Shown piece after piece: positions 7,939 through 16,591 of a DNA stretch of 44,049 bases (the stretch's first letter is position 1; each line of letters opens with the position of its first letter). The stretch comes from Komarekiella delphini-convector SJRDD-AB1 (GTDB lineage Bacteria > Cyanobacteriota > Cyanobacteriia > Cyanobacteriales > Nostocaceae). The stretch spans positions 1 to 44,049 of the forward strand of contig NZ_VJXY01000052.1 in the NCBI RefSeq assembly GCF_014831675.1. The letters run 5' to 3'. Made by a program: the position numbers and the translations under genes. The notes beneath the pieces are model-generated. The model searched no databases and had not been told where the DNA came from. It worked only from the letters and a program-made list of their open reading frames with translations.

Positions 7939-8733
7939 ATGACATCGCCTATTTTAAAAGTCGAAGGACTAACTGTATATCAAGGCAACTATCTAGCTGT
8001 GCGAGATGTTTCCTTTGAATTGTGGTCAGGAACAAACACAGCCATAGTTGGCCCTAATGGTGCAGGTAAAAGTACCCTGGTAAAAGCGGTTTTAGATTTG
8101 ATGCCTCGAAGTGCTGGTAAAATCGAAATATTTGGTTGTCCAATTGTCAGGCTGGGGCATTTACGTCATCTGTTGGGTTACATGCCGCAAAACTTCATTT
8201 TTGATCGTAGTTTTCCTATTTGTGTCAGCGAATTAGTCGGACTGGGATGGGTAATTAAAGGGGAAAGGGAAAAGGGAAAAGGGAAAAGGAAGAATTTATT
8301 TTTCTTTGGCCTGTGGAGAAAAGACACAGAGAAATCAGCAGCAGTAACAGAAGCTTTACGGCGAACCGATGCTTATCATCTGCGACACCAAGCTATTGGT
8401 ACTCTAAGTGGTGGTCAACTTAAGCGGGTACTGCTAGCTTATTGTCTAGTCAGTCCTCGGAGACTTTTGATACTCGATGAAGCCTTTGCTGGGATTGATG
8501 TCCAAGGTACAGCAGATTTTTATGCTTTGCTGAATGAATTAAAGCGGGAGGAGGGTTGGACGGTATTGCAGGTTTCCCATGATATTGATATGGTAAGCCG
8601 CCATTGCGATCGCGTCCTTTGCCTCAATCAAACCCTTGTTTGTACTGGTAAGCCCGAAATTGCTCTTTCACCGCAAAACCTTTTAGCAACTTACGGCCCG
8701 GGGTTCAGTCGCTATCAGCATCACCACAATTGA
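7939..8733 (+). CDS. znuC: Zinc ABC transporter ATP-binding protein
   Basis: This is the ATPase that powers zinc import with the ZnuB channel. Its 264 residues include Walker A GPNGAGKST (38-46), a Q-loop (MPQNF, about 84-88), the ABC signature LSGGQ (about 156-160), Walker B LLILDEAF (about 176-183) and the switch His in VSHD. An unusual segment, about residues 106-133, starts with a low-complexity stretch GEREKGKGKRK encoded by repeated GGGAAA-type units, followed by a Phe-rich piece. It sits between the Q-loop and signature motifs, where related ZnuC proteins are shorter or variable. The frame stays open, so the protein is probably functional. It converges with the regulator gene 24 bp downstream. 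Confidence 0.9.
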   Translation: MTSPILKVEGLTVYQGNYLAVRDVSFELWSGTNTAIVGPNGAGKSTLVKAVLDLMPRSAGKIEIFGCPIVRLGHLRHLLGYMPQNFIFDRSFPICVSELVGLGWVIKGEREKGKGKRKNLFFFGLWRKDTEKSAAVTEALRRTDAYHLRHQAIGTLSGGQLKRVLLAYCLVSPRRLLILDEAFAGIDVQGTADFYALLNELKREEGWTVLQVSHDIDMVSRHCDRVLCLNQTLVCTGKPEIALSPQNLLATYGPGFSRYQHHHN

Positions 8734-8757
8734 GTTGGGAGTCAAGAGTTGATATTT

Positions 8758-9138
8758 TTATTCTTCACTCCCAATTTTCTCCTCACTTTCATCTAAGTGT
8801 TCGGCAACAGCCTGATAAAGTTGGAAAATATGGCTATCGTGTAGGCGATAGAATACATTACGGCCTTGCTTACGATAACTTACCAAGCGCATCGCCCTTA
8901 AATTTCGCAATTGATGCGATACAGCAGATTCACTCATATCCAATAATGTTGCTAAATCACTAACACACAGTTCTTTTGTAGCCAAAAAGGAGAGAATTCG
9001 CAGGCGATTAGCATCTCCTAAGAAGCTAAAAAACTCCGCCATTTGCTGAGCTTTTTGACTGCTGAGAACTTTATCTGGAAGAGATTGCACAATATCGCTA
9101 TCTATAGTGCATCTCGGATTATACTGAATTATTCCCAT
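8758..9138 (-). CDS. ArsR/SmtB-family zinc-sensing transcriptional repressor
   Basis: This is a winged-helix dimer that leaves DNA when it binds metal. I prefer the ATG at 9136-9138 (126 residues, SmtB size) over the TTG four codons upstream; neither has a clear ribosome site. The helix-turn-helix is [21 protein letters not shown]. All four residues of the SmtB alpha-5 zinc site are present with exact spacing: Asp101, His103, His114 and Glu117 (DSH...HLDE). A Cys in the recognition region (ELCVSDL, Cys58) and one near the N-terminus (Cys10) could also form an alpha-3N site. It lies between znuC and znuB, facing znuB, so it probably responds to zinc and regulates itself and znuB. Confidence 0.85.
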   Translation of the reverse strand: MGIIQYNPRCTIDSDIVQSLPDKVLSSQKAQQMAEFFSFLGDANRLRILSFLATKELCVSDLATLLDMSESAVSHQLRNLRAMRLVSYRKQGRNVFYRLHDSHIFQLYQAVAEHLDESEEKIGSEE

Positions 9139-9257
9139 TTTATAAATCAAATTAGTAATAACAAAAAATTACAAGATTTTTGACAAAAACGTGGGAAATA
9201 CTCCCTGCCATAAGCTAAAAATAAAGACTATTTGTTATCAGCATAACTGCTAATAAG

Positions 9258-9286
9258 TTGAAAATATTACATATGTATATATTCAA
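9258..9286. promoter_or_regulatory. Candidate operator of the SmtB-like regulator
   Basis: An inverted repeat TTGAAAATAT-(9 nt)-ATATATTCAA pairs at 9 of 10 positions. The TTGAA...TTCAA ends resemble the imperfect inverted repeats bound by SmtB/ArsR proteins. It overlaps the first codons of znuB if the ATG at 9273 is used, and would lie upstream of znuB if the GTG at 9333 is used. Confidence 0.4.
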
Positions 9287-10142
9287 TAATTGCCAGACAA
9301 TTTGGCTAGCCATCAATAATAGTAATGACTTAGTGGAATTGTTGCAATTTCCCTTCATGCAGCGGGCGATCGCAGGTGCTATCTTAATGGGAATACTGGG
9401 CGGTATGTTAGGTAGTTTTGTCACCTTACGCCAACTATCTTTTTTCAGCCATGCCGTAGGTCATGCGGCATTAGTAGGTGTAGCGTTAGGTGTGCTGCTT
9501 CAGTTTAATCCCACTTGGATGCTGTTACCTTTTACCTTAGTTTTTGGTGTTATTGTCCTTTACTTTATCGACAAAACCGATTTGGGTAGCGATAGCGTAC
9601 TTAGTATAGTGCTATCAGGAGCATTAGCGATCGGCGTGATTCTCACTAGCTTGATTAAAGGGTATCGCGGCAACTTGATGGCAGTGCTGTTTGGCGATAT
9701 TCTGGCGATAGACACTACAGATTTAATTTTGACGCTGCTCATACTTGTGGGAGGCAGCATATTTTTACTATCAACTCTGCGGCAGCAAATTTTGTTGACA
9801 CTTAACTCAGATGTTGCCCAGGTTCAAGGTATTCCAGTTCAATTATATCGCTATGGGTTTGTGGTTTTGCTATCATTAGCTGTGGCTGTAGCGATTAAAG
9901 CTGTTGGGGTCTTACTAGTAAACGCCTTTTTAGTAATTCCCGCCTCTACAGCTAAACTGATGAGTCACCACTTTAGCCGCTTTCTTATCTTGTCGGTGAT
10001 TGTCGGTTCTAGCAGCAGCATTGCTGGCATGATTGTATCTGGTCTTTTTAACCTTGCCTCTGGCCCTAGTATCGTTCTTGTCCAGTTTTTGCTATTTGTT
10101 GCGGTTTTCATCTGGGTTAAGTTGAGGATGAAAGCAGCATAA
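9273..10142 (+). CDS. znuB: Zinc ABC transporter permease
   Basis: This is the membrane channel of the zinc importer, ABC-3 family, with about eight hydrophobic segments. From LQFPFMQRAIAG onward the sequence follows the family: GSFVTLRQLSFFSHAVGHAA near residue 50, then GYRGNLMAVLFGDILA and VQGIPVQLYRYGFVVLL. The start is unclear. The longest frame begins with TTG (9258); I give the ATG at 9273 (289 residues), but the GTG at 9333 would fit the normal N-terminus best and would leave the inverted repeat as an upstream operator. No ribosome site decides between them. Having znuB split from znuA-znuC by an opposite-strand regulator is an uncommon order. Confidence 0.88.
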   Translation: MYIFNNCQTIWLAINNSNDLVELLQFPFMQRAIAGAILMGILGGMLGSFVTLRQLSFFSHAVGHAALVGVALGVLLQFNPTWMLLPFTLVFGVIVLYFIDKTDLGSDSVLSIVLSGALAIGVILTSLIKGYRGNLMAVLFGDILAIDTTDLILTLLILVGGSIFLLSTLRQQILLTLNSDVAQVQGIPVQLYRYGFVVLLSLAVAVAIKAVGVLLVNAFLVIPASTAKLMSHHFSRFLILSVIVGSSSSIAGMIVSGLFNLASGPSIVLVQFLLFVAVFIWVKLRMKAA

Positions 10143-10219
10143 TTTTTTTTCTTCAAGCTCTTGCTAAATTCTTATATGTTTGCTAAATTAATTAATCGTG
10201 GCTAAGATAAGTCCCAGCC

Positions 10220-10292
<73 letters not shown>

Positions 10293-10579
10293 TTTATTGG
10301 AAAAGTAAACTCAAGTGTCACTAGGTAAAGTTTTTTTACTAAATATGATTTGAGGAAATTAATCTTAAATCATCATTTTGTGTAATTGGAAAAAATAGAG
10401 GAGCGATCGCTTATTCCTAGTCCTTATTATCCTTGATAATTTCACAGGATAAACGACTCAGACGTGCCTATGGCTGAAGTCTGAGCTTCGGTAATCACGG
10501 GGTAGTGCCGCCGCGACTTTCGTATGATCTCCCCTTTTACAGCAGAGACGGCTGATAGCAAAGCGTTAGCGAGTCTTGC
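10293..10579. other. Spacer with IS200/IS605-type end hairpin
   Basis: Downstream of the tRNA the DNA is AT-rich and has one HIP1 site near 10404. At 10457-10485 there is a 7-bp stem (CTCAGAC/GTCTGAG) with a 15-nt loop. From 10545 on, short palindromes (GCAAAG...CTTTGC) of the same type as in the miniature elements run into the tnpB remnant. The 10457 hairpin lies where the right end of an IS200/IS605 element would be, given the tnpB fragment on the - strand. Confidence 0.45.
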
Positions 10580-10837
10580 CTACGGCACACTTTGCGTAGC
10601 TTGCTTAAGCGTAGAGGTACGAGCGTCACCTTCCGCCTTTAGAATTCTGATAGCTTCTGCTTTAATACTGATCGCTGCGTTCAAATCACAATCATAATGA
10701 GTTCGACAATGGGGACAAGTCCATTCCCTCACATCCAATGACATCTCACTGATTTTAGAATAGATTTTTGAACTGGAGAAGCATAGGCAAATGAAACTCA
10801 GTTGAGGAGTCAAAGATCTTTCCCAGCTTTGTTTCAC
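10580..10837 (-). pseudogene. tnpB: Decayed tnpB fragment (IS200/IS605 family), C-terminal zinc-ribbon part
   Basis: The core SLDVREWTCPHC plus HYDCDLNAAISI is the C-terminal zinc ribbon and last catalytic Asp region (D-x-N-A-A) of TnpB. Full TnpB is about 400 residues; only the last part remains here. The first CxxC of the ribbon is gone: SSKIYSKISEMS stands where SSK-C-xx-C is expected. The tail (EGDARTST onward) is encoded by palindromic repeat sequence. The visible start is a GTG with no ribosome site. It cannot be an active nuclease. It lies 60 bp from miniature element copy 2. Confidence 0.8.
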
Positions 10838-10896
10838 GATTCTATAAGTTCAAATCTGTCGTTAGATCAGCATTCCTAATGCCGCTTTCAACCCAC

Positions 10897-11242
10897 AGAA
10901 CTTACGCACTCAGATCCCCCAACCCCCTTAAAAAGCGGGCTTTAGAAATTTCCCCCTTTTTAAGGGGAGCCAGCGCGGTCTTCTCTACTTTGAGGCTGCG
11001 CCAAGGGGGTTTCCACGCCACTCCCCAAAACGGATAGCGCAGCGTAAAGCCTTCTCTTCTCCTATCGGAGACACTTCGTGAACGAGAGGCTTGGCCAACG
11101 GCATGGCTTCTCTACGAGAGGCTGCGCCAACGCTTAGAGCGAGTCATTGAGCGTCGGGAACCTCCGCAAGGGGGTGGCTCCCCATGAGCGACTGGCGTGG
11201 GCTAGGGGGGATCTAGGTTTCAGCCTTCAGTGCGTAAGTCCT
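10897..11242. mobile_element. MITE-like palindromic element, copy 2 (346 bp)
   Basis: It has the same 14-bp ends and orientation as the element at 6414, and the outermost interior blocks (CCCCCAACCCCCTTAAAAAG on the left and the segment before the right end) are nearly identical. It is about 50 bp shorter because the central palindromic modules differ. Both copies are flanked by ACAG/ACAG on the left and CTAAA on the right, so the element may be slightly longer than the inverted repeats. No coding sequence is credible inside it. Confidence 0.85.
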
Positions 11243-12257
11243 AAACCTAGTTGCGGTATGATTATTGACTATCCTTCAGTAATTAGTTCCAATCGCCATT
11301 CTTCATTGGCTATGCGTAGCGGTAATTATTGAATTACCACTACTTAAAAATTATGTTTTCGCTTATATCTTGCGTAAATCCTATATATATTGATTGAGCT
11401 GTATCAGTCATAGATTACGAAATATTATTTAAGTACTGTATTTTTAACAACACGTACGTATAAGTAAAACTAAATACTGCATTTTGTACTGTGGATGATT
11501 AGCATTAGTTAGTATAAGTTTTAAACGTTACATTAAAAACTCAAACTAATTAATCATGCTCTTAAGCTGGATTTAGCGACTGATAGTGATAGCTATAGCT
11601 ATCGCTCCATATAATACCCTGCTAGTAGTCTCTTGGGTAAGTGCTGAGACATTTTGAAAATTAAGTTAATCTAAATACTTCCAAAAAAACATAACTTGTT
11701 GTATACTTACATATCAAAGCGCTACTAAGCTTTGAAATAGTTGTGATAAACAATACCCAAAATACTCTGCTATTAGGAGAAGCATGTGTCAGGAAGGTTT
11801 TACTGACAAACTAAGTCTAGTTATCAAGTAACGAGTAATTACAATGTTCAGATAATTTGTATGAGTGCAGTAATTGATACTGTCGATCAATCTCCCTACT
11901 GAGTAGTGCTTTGTCGTATTAATTTTGATGAGTTACAAATTACCAAAGCAAATTAATTTCAAAAGTTTTGGGATTTAATTACTAATCGAAATCAATATGA
12001 TATCTCACTAGGCTGTTATCTACTTATAGGAGCATACTGAATAGTCAAGTAAGAGTAAGCACCAAGATTTGCACTCTGTCCAAGCTCTCTATAAAGTGCT
12101 TTTACCAAAAAGTTTTCGCTTAAAACTGGAGTTAAAAAGTTAGACTTTAACTCTTCTATGAGACTGAGGTAAAAACACCTCAAACATTGATAGTGGATTG
12201 ATTTTAATTAATCACTCAATCTCACTTTAATTAAATAGCTGATATTGGATTTAGGAG
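11243..12257. other. 1-kb non-coding region upstream of the polysaccharide cluster
   Basis: The region is AT-rich and I see no gene. Hairpins seen: 7-bp stem at 11321-11338; perfect 16-bp palindrome GATAGCTATAGCTATC at 11588-11603; 8-bp stem at 12129-12153 (GAGTTAAA/TTTAACTC); 6-bp stem at 12165-12182 (TGAGGT/ACCTCA). The last two sit 75-130 bp before the first gene of the cluster and could form a structured leader. No JUMPstart/ops element was found. Confidence 0.5.
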
Positions 12258-12761
12258 TTGGGCTTTGACGATCTTTTAGATCTCAGTCCCTCCAACGCAA
12301 CCTTGTCCTTGTCTGTGGTGTATCTGCTGATAAGTGAGGTCGAATTGCAGAATAAGTGTCACCAAAACCGGAAACGTTCAAAGCGGCGGGCTATCTATTG
12401 TCCAGTTCATAGATGCTACCTGCATAGCGTGAGTCAAAAGTACAATTTGTATGCCGATAGTGCTGGACAATTGCAAGAAAGAGGGATAGGGCGGCAAAGA
12501 GCACTAATTTTAGTGGCAACGAAGACCGCAGTTTCTCTAGAGGGTGAATGGTTGGAAGCATTCTGGTGTGATCAATGTGAGCAAACAAATTGGTATCACG
12601 TCAAAAAATGCGATCGCACCTATGAAGTTTCGGTTGCATCTGTAGAACTTTGGCAACAAGCAAGCGGAGTCATTCATCCCGCAGGAAATCCTTCTGTCGG
12701 AGAGTTTACTCGCACGCAAGCCCGGATGGCTGGCAATAACAATAGTAAGTATTTCCAGTGA
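12258..12761 (+). CDS. Zinc-ribbon-like conserved hypothetical protein upstream of the Wzc-like gene
   Basis: The function is unknown. The frame gives 167 residues, but it opens with TTG; GTG codons at 12315 or 12318 are alternative starts, and no ribosome site decides. The convincing part begins at about residue 40: YCPVHRCYLHS and, 60-odd residues later, FWCDQCEQTNWYHV form two Cys/His pairs that could bind one zinc. The segment GEWLEAFW before the second pair and NPSVGEFTRTQAR near the end look strongly conserved in type. I recall similar proteins only from cyanobacteria. It ends 63 bp before the Wzc-like gene in the same direction, suggesting a link to polysaccharide control. N-terminal residues 1-20 are doubtful. 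Confidence 0.65.
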   Translation: MGFDDLLDLSPSNATLSLSVVYLLISEVELQNKCHQNRKRSKRRAIYCPVHRCYLHSVSQKYNLYADSAGQLQERGIGRQRALILVATKTAVSLEGEWLEAFWCDQCEQTNWYHVKKCDRTYEVSVASVELWQQASGVIHPAGNPSVGEFTRTQARMAGNNNSKYFQ

Positions 12762-12824
12762 AGAGATTAAGACAGTTGCAGTCGAAATTGAATGTATTAG
12801 TACGATCAATCAATATCTGCCATT

Positions 12825-15020
12825 ATGGAATCTAAATCAAACTTGGAAGAGGTAGATTTTCAAAAATACCTACTTATTGTGCAACGACGCTGGATGCCAG
12901 CAGTAGGATTTTTTGGAGTAGTTGTTACTCTTGCATTCTTGTATGCGTTCTCATTAAAACCCTCATATAAAGCAGAAGGAAGTTTGTTAATCAAGACAAA
13001 TCGTACTTCTTCACTAACAGGTTTGGGGGAAGCTATAGGGCGACTAGATTCTTTAACTACTACAAACAATCCTTTAGAAACTCAGGCAAAGATAGTTACA
13101 TCTGTTCCAGTTATCCAGGAAACCATTAGAACGCTTAACTTAAAAGATAGTAAAGGCGAACCCTTTACAATACAGGATTTGACCAAAAAACTGAAGATAG
13201 AAAATGCCAAAGGAACTGAGATTTTGCAAATCTCCTATACAGATAAAGATCCAGTTTTGGCTGCAACAGTTGTCAACCAACTGATGAAAGTTTATACCAA
13301 GAATAATATAGAAGCAAATCGAGCTGAGGCAGTCTCAGCCCGCAAGTTTATTTTAGAAGAAATACCTGGCACTGAAACAGCAGTAAGAGACGCTGAATCA
13401 ACTCTGCGTCAATTCAAAGAAGAACACAAAATAATCACATTAGAAGCAGAATCAGAGGTAGCAGTCCAGACAATTTCTAATTTAGAACAACAAATTTATC
13501 AAGCTCAAGCTCAATTAGTTTATGTCACTGCTCAATCACAAAAGTTACAAAACCAAGCCAACATTGATTCGCAGCAATCTGTAAATTTTGCCTCGTTAAG
13601 TCAAATACCCGGAATTCAACAAGTGCTTGCTCAACTTCAAGAAGCGCAAAACCAGCTGACAGTTGAGCAAACCCGTTTGCAGGCAGAGCACCCTACTATT
13701 ATCAATTTGCAAGAAAAAATCGTCGCTCTCAAAAGCTTGCTAGAAGGGCGAATAGAGCAAGCAGTTGTCAGTAATGAACAAGTCTCAATGGGAAATGTCC
13801 AGATTGGGGAATTGCGACAAAACCTTATTGAAGATTTTGCTCGTACTGAGGCACAACGAGTTGGTTTAGTTGAACAAATCACTACATTATCGAATGAGTG
13901 GTCTGCCTACAAACAAAGAGCAAATGTTTTGCCTAGGCTAGAACAGGTACAAAGACAGCTTGAGCGGAAGCGAAAAGCGGCTCAGACAACGTATGAAGCA
14001 CTTTTAACAAAACTGCAAGAAGTCCAAGTAGCTGAAAATCAAAATATTGGGAATGCTCGCGTCATCTCTCCTGCCTTAGTTCCAGATCAATCAATTGGTT
14101 CTGGCAAGCTCCTAATTATCGTGGGTGGAGGAGTTTTCGGTGTGATGCTGGGTATAATTGCTGCTTTCACTTTGGATCTGATTGACCGCTCGATAAAGAC
14201 AGTCAAAGAAGCTAGAGAATTGTTCCAATATACCTTGCTGGGGGTGATTCCTTCAGTAAATAAGAATGGCAGAAAGAGTTCTTATCCGCCAATAGATAAA
14301 CAGATTCCGAGAGTAATTGGCAGAGACATTCCGCACTTCCCTGTTGGTGACGCATACCAAATGCTGCAAGCCAACTTGAATTTCTTGAGTTCAGATAAAA
14401 AGCTTAAAGCGATCGTAGTTACCAGTTCTGTGGCCAAAGAGGGCAAGTCAGAGGTAGCTGCAAATTTAGCTGTGACAATGGCTCAGTTAGGGCGGCGGGT
14501 GCTGTTGGTAGATGCCGATATGCGCCATCCAGTCCAGCATCATATCTGGGAAATTACAAATGCCGTAGGGTTATCAAATGTCATCGTTGACCGAGTGACT
14601 CTTGATGCTGCCGTACAAGAAGTAATGTTCAACCTTTACGTTCTACCGTCTGGGGTTGTACCTCCTAACCCAGTAGCGCTATTAGATTCCAAGCGGATGG
14701 CTGCATTAGTTGCCTCTTTTACAAAGGATTATGATTTCGTAATTTTTGATACGCCGACATTAGCAGGGACGGCAGATGCAGCTGTGTTAAGCAAGTTGGC
14801 TGATGGCATCTTATTGGTAGTTCGCCCTGGGGTAATTAACTATGCCAGTGCCAATGCTGCTCAAGAGTTTCTCAAACAGTCAGGCCAACAAGTGTTGGGT
14901 ATGGTGATTAACGGTGTGAATATCAAGTTAGAGCCTGACAGCTACTTTTACTATTCTAGAGAATCGGTTGAGCCTGGTTCTGTGTCAGCGAAATCTCCAG
15001 CTATCAGCAGACAAAAATAA
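12825..15020 (+). CDS. Wzc-like polysaccharide co-polymerase with BY-kinase domain
   Basis: This inner-membrane protein controls chain length and export and phosphorylates itself on tyrosine. In order: Wzz domain (YLLIVQRRWMPAVGFFG, first membrane helix at about residues 24-42); long coiled-coil periplasmic part (about 170-400); second helix (about 428-450); cytoplasmic kinase with Walker A (SVAKEGKSEVA, about 534-544), Walker A' (LLVDADMRHP, about 559-568) and Walker B (FVIFDTPT, about 637-644). The C-terminal tyrosine cluster is short (SYFYYS, about 705-710). Length (731) is normal for fused Wzc. It heads the flippase, glycosyltransferase and polymerase genes of the cluster. Confidence 0.93.
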   Translation: MESKSNLEEVDFQKYLLIVQRRWMPAVGFFGVVVTLAFLYAFSLKPSYKAEGSLLIKTNRTSSLTGLGEAIGRLDSLTTTNNPLETQAKIVTSVPVIQETIRTLNLKDSKGEPFTIQDLTKKLKIENAKGTEILQISYTDKDPVLAATVVNQLMKVYTKNNIEANRAEAVSARKFILEEIPGTETAVRDAESTLRQFKEEHKIITLEAESEVAVQTISNLEQQIYQAQAQLVYVTAQSQKLQNQANIDSQQSVNFASLSQIPGIQQVLAQLQEAQNQLTVEQTRLQAEHPTIINLQEKIVALKSLLEGRIEQAVVSNEQVSMGNVQIGELRQNLIEDFARTEAQRVGLVEQITTLSNEWSAYKQRANVLPRLEQVQRQLERKRKAAQTTYEALLTKLQEVQVAENQNIGNARVISPALVPDQSIGSGKLLIIVGGGVFGVMLGIIAAFTLDLIDRSIKTVKEARELFQYTLLGVIPSVNKNGRKSSYPPIDKQIPRVIGRDIPHFPVGDAYQMLQANLNFLSSDKKLKAIVVTSSVAKEGKSEVAANLAVTMAQLGRRVLLVDADMRHPVQHHIWEITNAVGLSNVIVDRVTLDAAVQEVMFNLYVLPSGVVPPNPVALLDSKRMAALVASFTKDYDFVIFDTPTLAGTADAAVLSKLADGILLVVRPGVINYASANAAQEFLKQSGQQVLGMVINGVNIKLEPDSYFYYSRESVEPGSVSAKSPAISRQK

Positions 15021-15051
15021 ATTAATCTCATTTAATAGAGACTTCCTCTAA

Positions 15052-16539
15052 ATGGAATCACCTAAAGAGTCATTAAGTTTTCGACAAAAGGCGATTAAAG
15101 GTGTAGTTTGGTCTGCAATTCAGAATTGGGGTCGCCAAGCGATCGCTTTTATTGTTTTCTTCCTACTTGCTCGTCTGCTTGGGCCAGAGGCTTTCGGTCT
15201 AGTCGCTGCGGCCAGTATCTTCCTGGGTTTGATTGGAATTTTCCTTGACCAGGGATTTTCAGCAGCTCTCATACAACGTAAGGAACTGGAACCAGAACAC
15301 TTAGATACTGCCTTCTGGACTAACATTAGCATCGGCTTAATGATGACAGTCTTGAGCATGGCTATGGCTGGAGGAGTTGCCAACTTTTTTAAACTACCAG
15401 AGTTAACACCAGTCATTCGCTGGTTATCCCTCAGCTTTATAATTACTTCCTTGAGCAGTACACAGGAGGCAATTTTCCAACGTAAGCTTGATTTCAAACC
15501 TTTAGCGGTACGAGAACTTGTAGGGGTATCTACTAGTGGCTTGGTTGGCGTGACTATGGCTTATATGGGGTTTGGAATTTGGAGCCTTGTTAGTCAGCAG
15601 TTAGTGAATGGTTTGGTTCGGGTTTTGCTTATCTGGTGGGCTAGCGATTGGCGACCAAGACTTAGTTTTTCATATAAGCACTTTCGAGAACTGTTCTCCT
15701 TTGGAATCAATGTAGTTGGTATTAATCTACTTTCTTTTATCAGCACTCGAAGTGATAACCTTTTAATTGCTTACTTCCTTAGCCCTGTAGCATTAGGTTA
15801 TTACACCATTGCTTACCGACTTCTGGAGATAGTAACACAACTATTTATTGGGGTTATTACTCCAATTGCATTGCCTCTATTTTCTCGCTTGCAACAGGAT
15901 ATAGAAAAAACTCGCTTAGCGTTTTATAGAGCAGTTCAGTTAAGCAATTTTATTGGGATTCCTATATTTTTGGGTTTATCTGCTTTATCTTCTGAGCTAG
16001 TAATTGTTGTTTTTGGGGAAAAATGGATATCAAGCATACCTGTAATGCAAATTTTAAACCTTATTGGTATCTTGTATACTGGCTTTTACTTTAACGGCCC
16101 GGTGATGATGGCTGTTGGAAAATCTGCCTGGAAATTGCGGCTAGATTTTATTAAAACTATCGGATACTTTCTTGCTTTTGCCATAGCGGTTCGTTGGGGA
16201 ATAGTAGCTGTTGCAGCAGGATATGTAATAACTGGTTATCTGATGTCAGGTATGACTTTGTGGTTTTTAAAAAAGACAATTCGGATTAATTTGATTACTT
16301 ATCTACAACAATATATTGCTCCGATGGTCGGCTCAGTAGCAATGGTCGCTGCTATTTTAGGGACTAAATATTTCCTCAGCAATTTCATAAATTTGCCTAT
16401 TTTACTGCTAATTTCTATATTAGTTGGGGCCATAGTATATCCAGTCACAATTATCTTAATTGCCCCCAAAGAATTTCGGCAATTTATAGATGTTTTTCGT
16501 TCGTTTTTACCACAGTCTGTCTTGAAAATAAAAAATTGA
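15052..16539 (+). CDS. Lipid-linked polysaccharide flippase, Wzx/PST family
   Basis: It moves undecaprenyl-linked repeat units across the inner membrane. Of 495 residues, most lie in about 12-14 hydrophobic segments. The N-terminal block GVVWSAIQNWGRQAIAFIVF and LARLLGPEAFGLVAAASIF is characteristic of WzxC-type members of the MOP superfamily. It starts 31 bp after the Wzc-like gene, on the same strand, and is likely co-transcribed. Substrate specificity cannot be read from the sequence. Confidence 0.9.
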   Translation: MESPKESLSFRQKAIKGVVWSAIQNWGRQAIAFIVFFLLARLLGPEAFGLVAAASIFLGLIGIFLDQGFSAALIQRKELEPEHLDTAFWTNISIGLMMTVLSMAMAGGVANFFKLPELTPVIRWLSLSFIITSLSSTQEAIFQRKLDFKPLAVRELVGVSTSGLVGVTMAYMGFGIWSLVSQQLVNGLVRVLLIWWASDWRPRLSFSYKHFRELFSFGINVVGINLLSFISTRSDNLLIAYFLSPVALGYYTIAYRLLEIVTQLFIGVITPIALPLFSRLQQDIEKTRLAFYRAVQLSNFIGIPIFLGLSALSSELVIVVFGEKWISSIPVMQILNLIGILYTGFYFNGPVMMAVGKSAWKLRLDFIKTIGYFLAFAIAVRWGIVAVAAGYVITGYLMSGMTLWFLKKTIRINLITYLQQYIAPMVGSVAMVAAILGTKYFLSNFINLPILLLISILVGAIVYPVTIILIAPKEFRQFIDVFRSFLPQSVLKIKN

Positions 16540-16591
16540 ACGATAATTATAAATTATTTTTACGTACAATTACTTGTGTGTACTTAACTTT

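Noticed and set aside
10457-10896. Possible active TnpB nuclease with its guide RNA
   Set aside because: Only the last part of the gene remains and the zinc ribbon has lost two Cys; it cannot be functional.
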